The position numbers and the translations under genes were made by a program. Below are positions 27,193-36,330 of a stretch of DNA of 64,000 bases, piece after piece. The notes under the pieces were generated by a model. It was given only the letters and a program-made list of their open reading frames with translations, searched no databases and had not been told where the DNA came from. The first letter of the stretch is position 1; each line of letters starts with the position of its first letter. This DNA comes from BCD1 sp965230565 (GTDB lineage: Bacteria > Bacteroidota > Bacteroidia > Chitinophagales > Saprospiraceae), in contig CBDDLH010000016.1 of NCBI GenBank assembly GCA_965230565.1, forward strand, positions 1,116,001 through 1,180,000. Reading direction: 5' to 3'.

Positions 27193-27930
27193 ATGAAGGA
27201 TAATTTTTCCAGACAGGCCAGGCTTTATTCGCAATTCCGCCCGGATTATCCGGATGAGTTGATCGACTTCATTCTGGAAAATACAGCAGGAAGATCACAA
27301 GCCTGGGATTGTGGAACGGGAAATGGACAGTTTGCCAAAAAATTATCACCTCATTTCGAGCAGGTCTTTGGAACGGATATTAGTGAGCAGCAATTGAATA
27401 ATGCCGAAAGGAGACCCAACATTATCTATCAAAAGGAAAGGGCTGAAAGCAGTTCATTTGAAAATGATCAGTTTGACCTGATAAGCGTTGCACAAGCTAT
27501 TCACTGGTTTGATTTTGAGGCATTTTATGCTGAGGTTTATAGAACGCTCAAACCTGGCGGCACCTTTGTTGTTACTGGCTATGCCTTATTGAGGATTTGC
27601 CCGGAGGTGGATGAAGTCATTGACCATTTCTACACAGAAATAATTGGCCCTTATTGGGATCCTGAACGGAAATATATAGATGAAAAATACAGGACAATTC
27701 CCTTTTCCTTTAAGGAAATTACCTGTCCTGAATTTAGTTTTAACAGCACATGGACTTTAGACCAATTGAAAGGATACTTAAACACCTGGTCATCTGTTCA
27801 GCATTATAAGGCTGACCGGAATAAGGATCCTGTGAAATTAATATCCTCTCAGCTAAACGAAGCCTGGGGAAACCAAACCATAAAAGAAGTTCAATTCCCA
27901 ATTTTACTCAGAATGGGAAAGACCGGATAA
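27193..27930 (+). CDS. Class I SAM-dependent methyltransferase
   Basis: 245 residues. The start 'MKDNFSRQARLYSQFRPDYPDELI' is typical of a widespread methyltransferase-11 group. SAM motif I is 'AWDCGTGNGQFAKKL', followed by 'GTDISEQQL' and 'FDLISVAQAIHWFDFEAF', with 'TLKPGGTFVV' as motif III. The substrate is unknown, and no member of the group has a role in pyrimidine breakdown that I know of. It sits 33 bp after mmsA and 10 bp before the aminotransferase, so it is probably co-transcribed. Confidence 0.88.
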   Translation: MKDNFSRQARLYSQFRPDYPDELIDFILENTAGRSQAWDCGTGNGQFAKKLSPHFEQVFGTDISEQQLNNAERRPNIIYQKERAESSSFENDQFDLISVAQAIHWFDFEAFYAEVYRTLKPGGTFVVTGYALLRICPEVDEVIDHFYTEIIGPYWDPERKYIDEKYRTIPFSFKEITCPEFSFNSTWTLDQLKGYLNTWSSVQHYKADRNKDPVKLISSQLNEAWGNQTIKEVQFPILLRMGKTG

Positions 27931-27940
27931 AACAAAGAAA

Positions 27941-29293
27941 ATGATGACAAAACTAACCGAAGCAGAAACTATTCTGCAAAACAACCTGGATTATACCTTT
28001 TTTTCATGGTCAAAGCAGGGAGGTCTCAATCCCATCAATGTCGAAAAAGCCAATGGCGTTTATCTTTATGACCGATCAGGTAAAAGGTATCTGGATTTCT
28101 CTTCACAGTTAATGAATGTGAATATTGGCCATGGGAGAAAAGAAGTTACCGAAGCGGTGGTAAAGCAAATGGATGAACTGAGTTACGTTGCTCCAAGTTT
28201 TGCCACGGAAGTAAGAGGGAAACTCGGTAAAAAACTCCAGGAACTTTCTCCCGGAAATCTCACCAAAACATTTTTCACGCTTGGTGGTGCCGAAGCTATT
28301 GAAAATGCTATCAAACTCGCCAGACTATATACAGGGCGCCATAAAATCATCACACAATATCGTGCCTACCACGGAGCCACCTACAGTGCTATGACTGCAG
28401 GCGGGGATCCCCGAAAGTTACTGGTCGACAGTCAGCAGGTTCCCAATATCATCCACGTTGAAAATCCTTATTCCTATCGCTGCCCATGGTATTCTTCCTC
28501 TCCTGAAGAGTGCGGAGAACGAGCACTGGAAAACCTGCACAAAGTGCTTAAATATGAAGGTCCGGAAAATGTGGCAGCAATCCTGATGGAAGGCGAATCC
28601 GGCACATCAGGATGTATCAAGTATCCACCCTTTTATTTGAAAAAAGTAAAAGCGCTTTGTGAGAAATACGGAATTCTTTTTATTTGCGACGAAGTAATGA
28701 GCGGCTTTGGAAGAACCGGAAAGTGGTTTGGAGTTAATCATCACGATATAACCCCTGACATACTGGTAATGGCTAAAGGGCTGACAGCTGGTTATCTTCC
28801 GCTGGGAGGCATCATTACCACGGACACCATCGCCAAAGAATATGATGAGCGCTATTTACCATTGGGATTAACCTACTCGGCACATCCTGTTTCCTGTGCT
28901 GCTGCTCTAGCTGTCCTGGACATTTATGAAAAGGAAGACCTCATAAACAGAGCTGCTGAAATGGAGGGGTACATGAACCAAAAAGTTGCCCAAATGATGA
29001 ACCAACATCCTTCCATTGGTGATTGGAGAAACACCGGGCTGCTGGGTTGCATTGAACTGGTCAAAAACAGAGACACTAAAGAACCTATGGCTCCGTTTAA
29101 TGCCAAACCTTCGGAAATGGGTGTTATGGGTAAAGTGGCTGCGAAAATACGGGCAGCGGGTATGTTCACTTTCGTGAAATGGAACTTTATTTTCGTTTGT
29201 CCTCCATTGACTATTACGGAGGAGCAGGTAGATGAGGGCCTGGAGATATTGAGCCAGGCCATTGCTATTGCGGATGGAGAAGTGAAAGCGTAA
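27941..29293 (+). CDS. Class III aminotransferase (probable beta-alanine transaminase)
   Basis: 450 residues. Fold-type I PLP enzyme with 'FFTLGGAEAIENAIKLAR' (phosphate cup), 'FICDEVMSGFGRTG' (PLP aspartate) and the Schiff-base lysine in 'LVMAKGLTAGYLPLGG'. Class III enzymes act on omega-amino groups. The position between mmsA and an NCS1 transporter suggests the substrate is beta-alanine, giving malonate semialdehyde for MmsA. Taurine, 4-aminobutyrate or adenosylmethionine aminotransferase activity cannot be excluded from sequence alone. Confidence 0.88.
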   Translation: MMTKLTEAETILQNNLDYTFFSWSKQGGLNPINVEKANGVYLYDRSGKRYLDFSSQLMNVNIGHGRKEVTEAVVKQMDELSYVAPSFATEVRGKLGKKLQELSPGNLTKTFFTLGGAEAIENAIKLARLYTGRHKIITQYRAYHGATYSAMTAGGDPRKLLVDSQQVPNIIHVENPYSYRCPWYSSSPEECGERALENLHKVLKYEGPENVAAILMEGESGTSGCIKYPPFYLKKVKALCEKYGILFICDEVMSGFGRTGKWFGVNHHDITPDILVMAKGLTAGYLPLGGIITTDTIAKEYDERYLPLGLTYSAHPVSCAAALAVLDIYEKEDLINRAAEMEGYMNQKVAQMMNQHPSIGDWRNTGLLGCIELVKNRDTKEPMAPFNAKPSEMGVMGKVAAKIRAAGMFTFVKWNFIFVCPPLTITEEQVDEGLEILSQAIAIADGEVKA

Positions 29294-29438
29294 AAGCAAG
29301 AATGTATGGTAGTAAGTTTTTTCTAAATTGAGAACGCAAAGAAGTTTAACCGCAAGGGCGCAAGGGGCGCTATGAATTATTAATTGACTACAAAAGAACA
29401 CCATAAAATAAATTGACAAAATAAGCACTCAGAAAATA

Positions 29439-29514
29439 ACTTTTCGATTTGTTTGAGTGAAACACTTTTTATTCCCACAGGTCAAGTGGTTTATTTATAA
29501 AGGAATCGAAAAGT
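29439..29514. promoter_or_regulatory. Inverted repeat upstream of the NCS1 transporter
   Basis: ACTTTTCGATT (29439-29449) and AATCGAAAAGT (29504-29514) are perfect 11-nt complements 54 bp apart, the second ending 22 bp before the ATG. This could be a pair of operator half-sites or a leader hairpin. Upstream, 29349-29372 holds a CGCAAGGGGCGC-type short repeat. Confidence 0.4.
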
Positions 29515-29536
29515 AGTTTTTATAATTGACTAAGAC

Positions 29537-31294
29537 ATGAAAGAAGAGATCGTAAATCTTACGGAGGATGTTTCGTCCTCGCCTTTATACAATGAAGATT
29601 TTGCTCCTATTCCAAAAGAAAAACGGACATGGGGACTCGTGGACATGACGGCCATTTGGATTGGAATGGCCGTTTGTATTCCTACTTATTTACTGGCTTC
29701 TTATATGATGAAAGCCGGCCTTAGCTGGGTGGAAGCGTTGGTGATCATTGTACTTGGAAACCTGATCATTACTATCCCGATGGTATTAAATGGTCATGCG
29801 GGAGTGAAGTATGGCGTTCCATTCCCGGTGATTGGCAGAGCAGCCTTTGGTACGCGGGGTGTACACATTGCATCCGTAGTCAGGGGAATCGTAGCCTGTG
29901 GATGGTTTGGTATTCAGACATGGATTGGAGGGCTGGCCATTTACGCTATATGGAATGCCGTTACAGGCTCGGAAGGTACAACCGGACTGGACATAGGAAA
30001 ATTCATAGGTTTTGCCTTGTTCTGGCTGATCAATGTCTTTTTCATAATTAAAGGAACAGAGAGTATCAAAAAGCTGGAAAAATACAGTGCCCCTATTCTC
30101 ATTGGCATTGGGATTTTGTTAATTGTATGGGGAACTGTTCAGGCAGGTAGTTTCACCACTGTTTTGAAACAAAGCAAGCAACTGGGTGTTCCGGCTGCAG
30201 AATTATTCGAGGCTGAGGAACAATTATTCCTTCGTCTGAACCCGATCAAAGATAAGGATGGAGTAATCAAAGCAAAAGAATGCCGTTTTAGCCTTCCTTT
30301 GACCGATGGTAAAACCTATCAAACTACGTGGATCCCTATTTCCGGAAATATTGATTCCATCCCGGTTGACCGGTTCAATAAAGACACAGACATGCTGGCC
30401 ATCACCACTGATCTGGAGCCTTTGAAGGTTGAATTCAGAGCTCCAGATGGAGATGACTATCATACCTCTTCCCTACTCTCGGTAGCCATTAATAAAGAAG
30501 AAAAGCAGGGGTTTGGACAAAGGATATTCACCTATCTTTTATGGCTTACTGCCATGGTTGGTTTTTGGGCAACGATGGCTATCAGCATTGCCGATATTAC
30601 CAGATTTACAGCAACTCAGAAAAATCAGGTTCGAGGACAATTCCTGGGACTACCCGGAACAATGGCCTTATATTCATTTGTGGGAATCTTTGTTACCTGT
30701 GCGGCCCTAATCAATTTTGGAGATGTGCTCATTGCAGATGATGCCCCCTGGGATCCCGTTTCTCTACTCGGGAAATTTGAGAGCCCTGTTGTGGTGGTTA
30801 TTGCACAGATATTCATGTTGATTGCCACATTAAGCACCAATATTGCAGCCAATGTTATAGCTCCCGCCAATGCATTTTCGAACATTGCTCCAAGGAGAAT
30901 CAGTTTTACCCGTGGAGGTGTAATTACCGCAATAATAGGTATCATCATTTGTCCCTGGTGGCTACTTGATGAGATCAGTAGTTTGTTGTTGTTCGTAAGC
31001 AGTTTTTTGGGCCCTGTGCTTGGGATTTTGATCGCTGATTATTTCTCTGTCCGTAAAAAACGAATGAACCTCAACCATTTATTCAAGGTCGATGGAATTT
31101 ACAGTTATGGAAAATCCGGTTTCAATCCTGCTGCCATGGTAGCCCTGATATTAGGAGTATTCATTGCACTTTTGGGACTTTGGGTTCCCGGGCTTGAATT
31201 TTTGTACAATCTTTCATGGTTCACAGGATTTATTGTGGCATATCTCGCTTACTATCTCTTGATGCGCAAGGAAGGCAAACGGGTGGTTGGGTAG
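29537..31294 (+). CDS. NCS1-family nucleobase:cation symporter with a soluble insert
   Basis: 585 residues against about 480-500 in most of the family. The N-terminal signature 'TWGLVDMTAIWIGMAVCIPTYLL' and the later 'FWATMAISIADITRFT' are diagnostic for NCS1 (Mhp1/PucI/CodB-like) carriers of uracil, cytosine, allantoin or hydantoin. About 11-12 membrane spans are visible. Residues about 212-325 (30170-30510) are a hydrophilic insert between the fifth and sixth spans ('LGVPAAELFEAEEQLFLRL' ... 'HTSSLLSVAINKEEKQ'), not expected in the family. Its neighbours make uracil or dihydrouracil the likely cargo. Confidence 0.9.
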   Translation: MKEEIVNLTEDVSSSPLYNEDFAPIPKEKRTWGLVDMTAIWIGMAVCIPTYLLASYMMKAGLSWVEALVIIVLGNLIITIPMVLNGHAGVKYGVPFPVIGRAAFGTRGVHIASVVRGIVACGWFGIQTWIGGLAIYAIWNAVTGSEGTTGLDIGKFIGFALFWLINVFFIIKGTESIKKLEKYSAPILIGIGILLIVWGTVQAGSFTTVLKQSKQLGVPAAELFEAEEQLFLRLNPIKDKDGVIKAKECRFSLPLTDGKTYQTTWIPISGNIDSIPVDRFNKDTDMLAITTDLEPLKVEFRAPDGDDYHTSSLLSVAINKEEKQGFGQRIFTYLLWLTAMVGFWATMAISIADITRFTATQKNQVRGQFLGLPGTMALYSFVGIFVTCAALINFGDVLIADDAPWDPVSLLGKFESPVVVVIAQIFMLIATLSTNIAANVIAPANAFSNIAPRRISFTRGGVITAIIGIIICPWWLLDEISSLLLFVSSFLGPVLGILIADYFSVRKKRMNLNHLFKVDGIYSYGKSGFNPAAMVALILGVFIALLGLWVPGLEFLYNLSWFTGFIVAYLAYYLLMRKEGKRVVG

Positions 31295-31362
31295 AGATAT
31301 TGACTTCATCTTTTATGTAAGCTGATTTGCAATCACCTGATTATTGATTGCGAAGTCTTTGT

Positions 31363-31396
31363 TTTTGAAATAACTTAAAGGACCGTTATTTCAAAA
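31363..31396. repeat. Perfect hairpin between the NCS1 gene and a T9SS protein gene
   Basis: TTTTGAAATAAC (31363-31374) and GTTATTTCAAAA (31385-31396), 12-nt perfect arms with a 10-nt loop. It is 15 bp upstream of the ATG at 31412 and could end the transporter transcript. Confidence 0.55.
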
Positions 31397-31411
31397 CAAA
31401 AGCCACCTCTT

Positions 31412-32383
31412 ATGAAAAAAACGCTACTCTCTTGCACTTTTCTATTTATTTCATTGGTTGTTTGGAGCCAAATAATGCCCTTCAAAGGAATCATTGAAAT
31501 GGATCAGTGTAATCTCGATGTCGATGAAGAACCCTGTGGTTTCATTCAATTGGACACTATGAATTTTGATCTTTGGCAGATCGGCACTCCTATGAAACCT
31601 TTTTTTGATTCAGCCTACAATCCTCCAAATGCCATTTTAACCGACACCGTTTTCCCTTACGACACTTCCAGACTGGAGTATTTTGAATTTAATGTTCCCA
31701 TTGCCGAACATCCCTACTACCAGGGCGATATAATTGTTGGTTTTAAACACAAATTTGAAACAGACACCCTTGTGGATGGCGGTTATATCGAAGCCTCCTT
31801 TGATGGAGGTATTTCCTGGCACAACGTCATTTTCCCGGAAGAATCCGGCGAGTGGCTGGAATATTTCGGCACTGAAAACATGTATAACCTTGGTGACACA
31901 TTAGCTAATGGAACTCACGGATTCTCAGGGACTTCCGATGGCTGGGTTCATTCAAGAATTCAATGGGTCTGGCAGCTTCCGGTAGTGCGAACTGTTCAAA
32001 TACCACCCGACACGCTAAGATTACGGTTTTTCTTCATGAGCGACAGTATACAAACCAATAAAGATGGCTGGATGATCGATGATATCAGGCTTGAATTTGC
32101 AGACCTTGGTTCTTCTGTGGATGAAAATGATCAACTGGTGAATACCGAGATTATCCCTAATCCATTTTCAAATAAAGCAACTTTAATCCTTGGGCAATCC
32201 AATACGCAGCCTTTGAAACTATATATTACAGATATTAATGGAAGAATTATCCATGTGAGAAAGGATATTCGGGAAAATCAGGTGGTTATAAACCAAAATC
32301 ATATGTCAACAGGAATCTATTTTTATCGACTGGAAAACGAGGATGGAAAGACAGTTGGAGCAGGAAAGATGGTTATCGAGTAA
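31412..32383 (+). CDS. Hypothetical secreted protein with T9SS type A domain
   Basis: 323 residues. The signal peptide ends 'VVWSQ'. The body (about 40-235) is a single beta-rich domain ending 'KDGWMIDDIRLEF', the ending common in MAM or jelly-roll surface modules of Bacteroidota. The tail is a type A sorting domain ('IIPNPFSNKATLIL' ... 'STGIYFYRL'). No catalytic motif is visible. It shares no obvious role with the pyrimidine genes beside it. Confidence 0.82.
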   Translation: MKKTLLSCTFLFISLVVWSQIMPFKGIIEMDQCNLDVDEEPCGFIQLDTMNFDLWQIGTPMKPFFDSAYNPPNAILTDTVFPYDTSRLEYFEFNVPIAEHPYYQGDIIVGFKHKFETDTLVDGGYIEASFDGGISWHNVIFPEESGEWLEYFGTENMYNLGDTLANGTHGFSGTSDGWVHSRIQWVWQLPVVRTVQIPPDTLRLRFFFMSDSIQTNKDGWMIDDIRLEFADLGSSVDENDQLVNTEIIPNPFSNKATLILGQSNTQPLKLYITDINGRIIHVRKDIRENQVVINQNHMSTGIYFYRLENEDGKTVGAGKMVIE

Positions 32384-32387
32384 TTGA

Positions 32388-32447
32388 AAACCGCAGAATG
32401 CAGAAAACTTCATTATTCGAAATTTAGTATTCTACATTCTGCGGTTT
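32388..32447. terminator. Bidirectional terminator between convergent genes
   Basis: AAACCGCAGAATG (32388-32400) and CATTCTGCGGTTT (32435-32447), perfect 13-nt arms with a 34-nt loop. It is placed exactly between the stop at 32383 and the convergent stop at 32453. Confidence 0.7.
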
Positions 32448-32452
32448 CTATT

Positions 32453-33946
32453 CTAGGTTTTGGTATCTTTTGCCAGCAATTCTTCATAATGCTTATAGGT
32501 CATTACCCCTTTTCTGGTATATTCCTCAGCTTCCTCTTTTTTATTCAGTTTTTCATATGCATTGGCTAACTGCATATAGAGAATAGACCGTCGTTTCAGA
32601 CACAAAGGAGTTTCCGCAGTGGTATAGGTAAGGCCAGTATCATAAATTTCAATAGCTTTTTTGTATTTCCCTTGCCCGACATAACTATCACCCAGGTTTC
32701 GATAGATCAAAGCAATGGTGGCAAAAGCAGATTCTCCTTTTCCAAGGAACCCTTTCAGTTGCTCTGCTTTGGTAAGAAAATCAACTGCTTCGTTGAAGTC
32801 ATTCTCCATACCTCTTTCATTCAGGCAATTTCCGATATCGTTATAGGCCACCAACAACCCTGCCCGGTCACTGGAAATCTCGAAATATTCAATGGATTTT
32901 TTGTAAGACTGAATGGCCTTGCCATATGCACGTGTTTTATGCTCTATACCTGCGATTTCCAGATAAGACCATGCAATCCCGCTGGTATTCTCTGCCGCTT
33001 CAGAAACTTTAAGGCTCACCTTGGCAAAAGCCATGGCCTCGTCCTGCTTACCTTCCTTTGACCTTAAGTCAGTGGCCTGTTGACGAATGGTCTCCGCAAG
33101 TTTGGGGTAATCCTTCTTATTGTAACTGCTGAGGTATTTCCTGAATTTTTCGTAATTGCTCAGATTGGACAAGAGCAATTCTTCAACATCCTCGGTGGTC
33201 GACGGGGCCCCGGCATCAATCCATGTAGCGTATACCTCTGCAAAAGGCCAGTTGATACCCTGGTATTTTCGTGGCCGTAATTTTACATACCTCAGAAAAC
33301 TCCGGATATCCCAAACATCTGACTGCTGCATAGCTGAAAAAAGATCCATTCCCTCGAAACGCCCTCCTTCGATGATGGGAGACTCCATTCCTTGTTCGAC
33401 CATAGCCTCTGCCACAAATTTGCTTTCTTTCAACATGGCCTCCAGAATGGCTAATTCCATTTGGGCATTGTCATTCTCCAGAATTTTTTCCTGGGCATAA
33501 AAGGGTTGCCCGTTAACAATATCAAAAAGATAAATACCATTTTTGACCATGTAATAAAAAAGGCTCCGGTAATCTTTTGCCTTTACCTTAATGGGAATGG
33601 CGACAATGCCTTCAAGTTGTTTGAAAATTCTTTTTCCATCCTGAGAATTGCTCAATCTTATGGAAAGCCCGGAAGTACCCTGATCAATAGCATTGACCGT
33701 GGCTGTCCCGTGAGCTTTATAAGGTTCCACTACATATTCTGAATACAATGGATAAACCTGCCCTTCTGCAAATGTCTCCGGAATAAGATTTCCATGCAGA
33801 AAGTATCCCTGGTAAGGTTCTGTTTCTTCTTCGCTGAACACAAAGCGAAAGAAAAAAGTATCTGTTTCGGTTTCATATGCAAACCGCTGTGCATTGACAT
33901 TGGAAAAAAGGAGGAGTAATGTCAGCACTGTTAAAAAAGTTCTCAT
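32453..33946 (-). CDS. Secreted or periplasmic TPR-repeat protein
   Basis: 497 residues from ATG 33946; the leader 'MRTFLTVLTLLLLFSNVNAQ' is a clear signal peptide. Residues about 20-280 form a non-repetitive domain I do not recognise ('FFFRFVFSEEETEPYQGYF', 'AIPIKVKAKDYRSLFYYMV'). From about 300 on there are five or six tetratricopeptide repeats ('AWSYLEIAGIEHKTRAYGKA', 'LVAYNDIGNCLNERG', 'ALIYRNLGDSYVGQGKYKK', 'YMQLANAYEKLNKKEEA'). TPR domains bind other proteins; the partner is unknown. Confidence 0.85.
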   Translation of the reverse strand: MRTFLTVLTLLLLFSNVNAQRFAYETETDTFFFRFVFSEEETEPYQGYFLHGNLIPETFAEGQVYPLYSEYVVEPYKAHGTATVNAIDQGTSGLSIRLSNSQDGKRIFKQLEGIVAIPIKVKAKDYRSLFYYMVKNGIYLFDIVNGQPFYAQEKILENDNAQMELAILEAMLKESKFVAEAMVEQGMESPIIEGGRFEGMDLFSAMQQSDVWDIRSFLRYVKLRPRKYQGINWPFAEVYATWIDAGAPSTTEDVEELLLSNLSNYEKFRKYLSSYNKKDYPKLAETIRQQATDLRSKEGKQDEAMAFAKVSLKVSEAAENTSGIAWSYLEIAGIEHKTRAYGKAIQSYKKSIEYFEISSDRAGLLVAYNDIGNCLNERGMENDFNEAVDFLTKAEQLKGFLGKGESAFATIALIYRNLGDSYVGQGKYKKAIEIYDTGLTYTTAETPLCLKRRSILYMQLANAYEKLNKKEEAEEYTRKGVMTYKHYEELLAKDTKT

Positions 33947-34450
33947 GGTAAATTTTTGCACTAGTTATGATTTAGTTTCTCAATTACAATTCCACAGCTC
34001 CTTCCTGGTTAGGAAGATTGATTGGTTCTAAAACTGGTAACTTCATTATTCAGGGTTTTGAATTCGATTTTCTATAAAGGGCGTTCAAAAATTACAGATT
34101 ATTGAATACTAAACACTGAATTTCGAGCCTCGCCTGCTGCCGTCGGGAGGCAAGTTTCGATTCTTTTTTACAAATAGAACCAATAGTCTCTTCCTGATGG
34201 GGGGAATGGGAGGAGTCTAAATAGAGCAGACAGTTTCTCAACACGGAATTTGGGAGAACAAAGTGTCGTCCTTAAACTTTGGAAGGTGGATTATTTTCAA
34301 AAGTGCAGGTGTCAGCACTTGACGTTTGTCCTGCATTAAAAATAAGACAAACTATGCAAATGCTGTTTATCCTGTAAACGATATTTTTTTGCAAATGTTT
34401 CCCGGAATGGAAAAATGATTATCAATTCAAAGGTTTAAATCAGCTGTCCC
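33947..34450. other. 504-bp spacer without a gene
   Basis: No supportable reading frame. It holds one copy of the short palindromic element GCCTGCTGCCG...GGGAGGC (34132-34151), flanked by TTCGAG and GTTTCG, and a small GTGC...GCAC hairpin near 34304-34319. Otherwise it is AT-rich and carries the promoter of the TPR gene. Confidence 0.5.
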
Positions 34451-35494
34451 CTACCCTTTTTTGCGGTTTTTTCTGCGTTTGACAAACCAAAAAATAAACA
34501 AAGCAAGAAATAGAAGGCCCAGTATCGGCAAACCATAAAGTACCACAAACATGATCACGCCCATAAAAAAGTTCCCGCCGCCGGATACTTCAAAAGGAGA
34601 AGGGAAACCCATCAGTTCACCCTTTGGGTTTTTACTCAGATAAGCAAATCCATCCACCCTGCTAAAATATATCTCATTTTGAGCAATGACTTGTTGAAAA
34701 TCAAAATCTGAGACTTTATGGCCATAAGTAATCACCAGATTGTCTTTATGGTCAGGTACCAGGTTTGAAAATTGATGAAACAAAAATCCAGCCTCAGTCG
34801 AATAGCTTAGAATCGAATCGGGCGAAACGCCTTTGATGTCATCCACAGTTAAGCCTTCCATTAACTGAATACTGAAAAGGCCCTTTTCAATTGGTGACTT
34901 CCAACTTGCCCCGGTTTCAAGAACATAAATAAATCCATTGGGACTTTCTCTATTATATCCCTGACTCACCGTTGACTCGTTGGTGTTTATTATAAAAAAA
35001 ACGTCAATAACCGTTACTCCCGGAGGAAATGTCATAGACCAGATATACCAGGAAGGTGGCTGATCGTATGCATAAAAATCGATATTGGGATCATCCGCTT
35101 CAAATGCCTTTTTTTCAAAAGCAACCGGTTCCCCATTGATCATAACCTTCAATTTGTATAACTCATCAAAGTATATTTCTGCCAGGTCGGAAGTATTCCT
35201 GGTAGTAGAGAAATGAGCGTTTACCGGATACCCGGTACGCATCGAAATAGTATCTGCAGTAGCATTCTGCATCCAATAAGAGCCCTTGACCACTGCAAAT
35301 CCAGGATACAATTGAATACTCACCTGCTCCTCCTGCATCTGAATTTTTTTATAGGAAAGGCTGTCCTCAGGAAAGAGCAGGGTAAACCCTCCCATTCCAC
35401 CTGCCATTCGCAAGCCAGGTTGGGCAGCATTGGCCCACACCTGAGAAGAAACCAGGACCAATGCCAGCCATGTAACTGAAAAACGCCTAATCAT
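34451..35494 (-). CDS. Secreted hypothetical protein with C-terminal membrane anchor
   Basis: 347 residues from ATG 35494; a signal peptide ends 'SQVWANA'. The body is beta-rich with 'VSIQLYPGFAVVKGSYWM' and 'YIWSMTFPPG', reminiscent of DUF4424-type proteins, but I cannot assign it firmly. One transmembrane helix near the end ('VVLYGLPILGLLFLALFIFWFV') is followed by 'KRRKNRKKG', so the large domain faces the periplasm. The start codon overlaps the stop of the upstream gene (ATGATTAG), a sign of translational coupling. Confidence 0.75.
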   Translation of the reverse strand: MIRRFSVTWLALVLVSSQVWANAAQPGLRMAGGMGGFTLLFPEDSLSYKKIQMQEEQVSIQLYPGFAVVKGSYWMQNATADTISMRTGYPVNAHFSTTRNTSDLAEIYFDELYKLKVMINGEPVAFEKKAFEADDPNIDFYAYDQPPSWYIWSMTFPPGVTVIDVFFIINTNESTVSQGYNRESPNGFIYVLETGASWKSPIEKGLFSIQLMEGLTVDDIKGVSPDSILSYSTEAGFLFHQFSNLVPDHKDNLVITYGHKVSDFDFQQVIAQNEIYFSRVDGFAYLSKNPKGELMGFPSPFEVSGGGNFFMGVIMFVVLYGLPILGLLFLALFIFWFVKRRKNRKKG

Positions 35495-36113
35495 CTTTTT
35501 TTTCATCCTCAAATTTAGATTTAATCACTTTAACCACTTCCTCACTGAAAATCATATTATAGATCATTTCATTCTGAGGTTCGTAATCGATGAATTTCCA
35601 GGAATCGTAACTCTCCTTTTTAACAGCCAGAGAGGTTTTTATTGGTTTAACCGTAACACGGTTGTTTTCCTTATCCATAACCACTTCCTGACCACTGTAT
35701 TGATTCCGGAAGCTCATCTCCATGACCCCTACAAAGGTTTCAAATTCTTCATCTGTCTGATCTTCTGATTTTTTGAATTTGAATTCCATGATGAACTCGT
35801 GATCCACAAGGGCAAAAGCAGCATCTTCATGTTTAAAGGCATCCCGGATCCGGTGGATTTTCATATCCCTGAAACTCACATCAAAATTAGGGTTGTTAGC
35901 CAATTGTTCCATTTGAGTTTTGAGCATTTCAGGTGAAAGTAGATCAACAAACTCAGGCAACAACATTGTAATCAGGCTATCCCAGGCTGCATTTTCATTA
36001 TGGACAAAATATCTTTCAACATCATTGCGAATTTCCATGGTGTCAACTTCCTGAGCCATGACTGAAATTGATGTTAAAAATGCAACACCGGCCAGCAATA
36101 AAATACGTTTCAT
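35487..36113 (-). CDS. Small secreted hypothetical protein
   Basis: 208 residues from ATG 36113; signal peptide 'MKRILLLAGVAFLTSISVMAQ'. The mature protein is acidic and mixed alpha/beta ('YFVHNENAAWDSLITMLL', 'YDSWKFIDYEPQNEMIYN') and resembles the NTF2-like or DUF2059-like proteins made by Bacteroidota, though I cannot name a family. It overlaps the downstream membrane-anchored gene by 8 bp, and the pair probably works together in the periplasm. Confidence 0.72.
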   Translation of the reverse strand: MKRILLLAGVAFLTSISVMAQEVDTMEIRNDVERYFVHNENAAWDSLITMLLPEFVDLLSPEMLKTQMEQLANNPNFDVSFRDMKIHRIRDAFKHEDAAFALVDHEFIMEFKFKKSEDQTDEEFETFVGVMEMSFRNQYSGQEVVMDKENNRVTVKPIKTSLAVKKESYDSWKFIDYEPQNEMIYNMIFSEEVVKVIKSKFEDEKKDD

Positions 36114-36330
36114 AAATGGTTTAAATTTTCTCAAAGTTAGTTTAATAATGAAAGTGAATAATTAACTAAATACCCCGAAGAGGACATCGAGGCGGACCAA
36201 AAATAACGGAATTCGTTTACAATAACAACTGGCAGAATTCCAGAATTAAGGTTGGTATTTACATAATTCTTCAGAAAGTCCTCAAAAATAAAAAGGCCAT
36301 TGCTTTTATAGACAATGGCCTTTACTCAAT

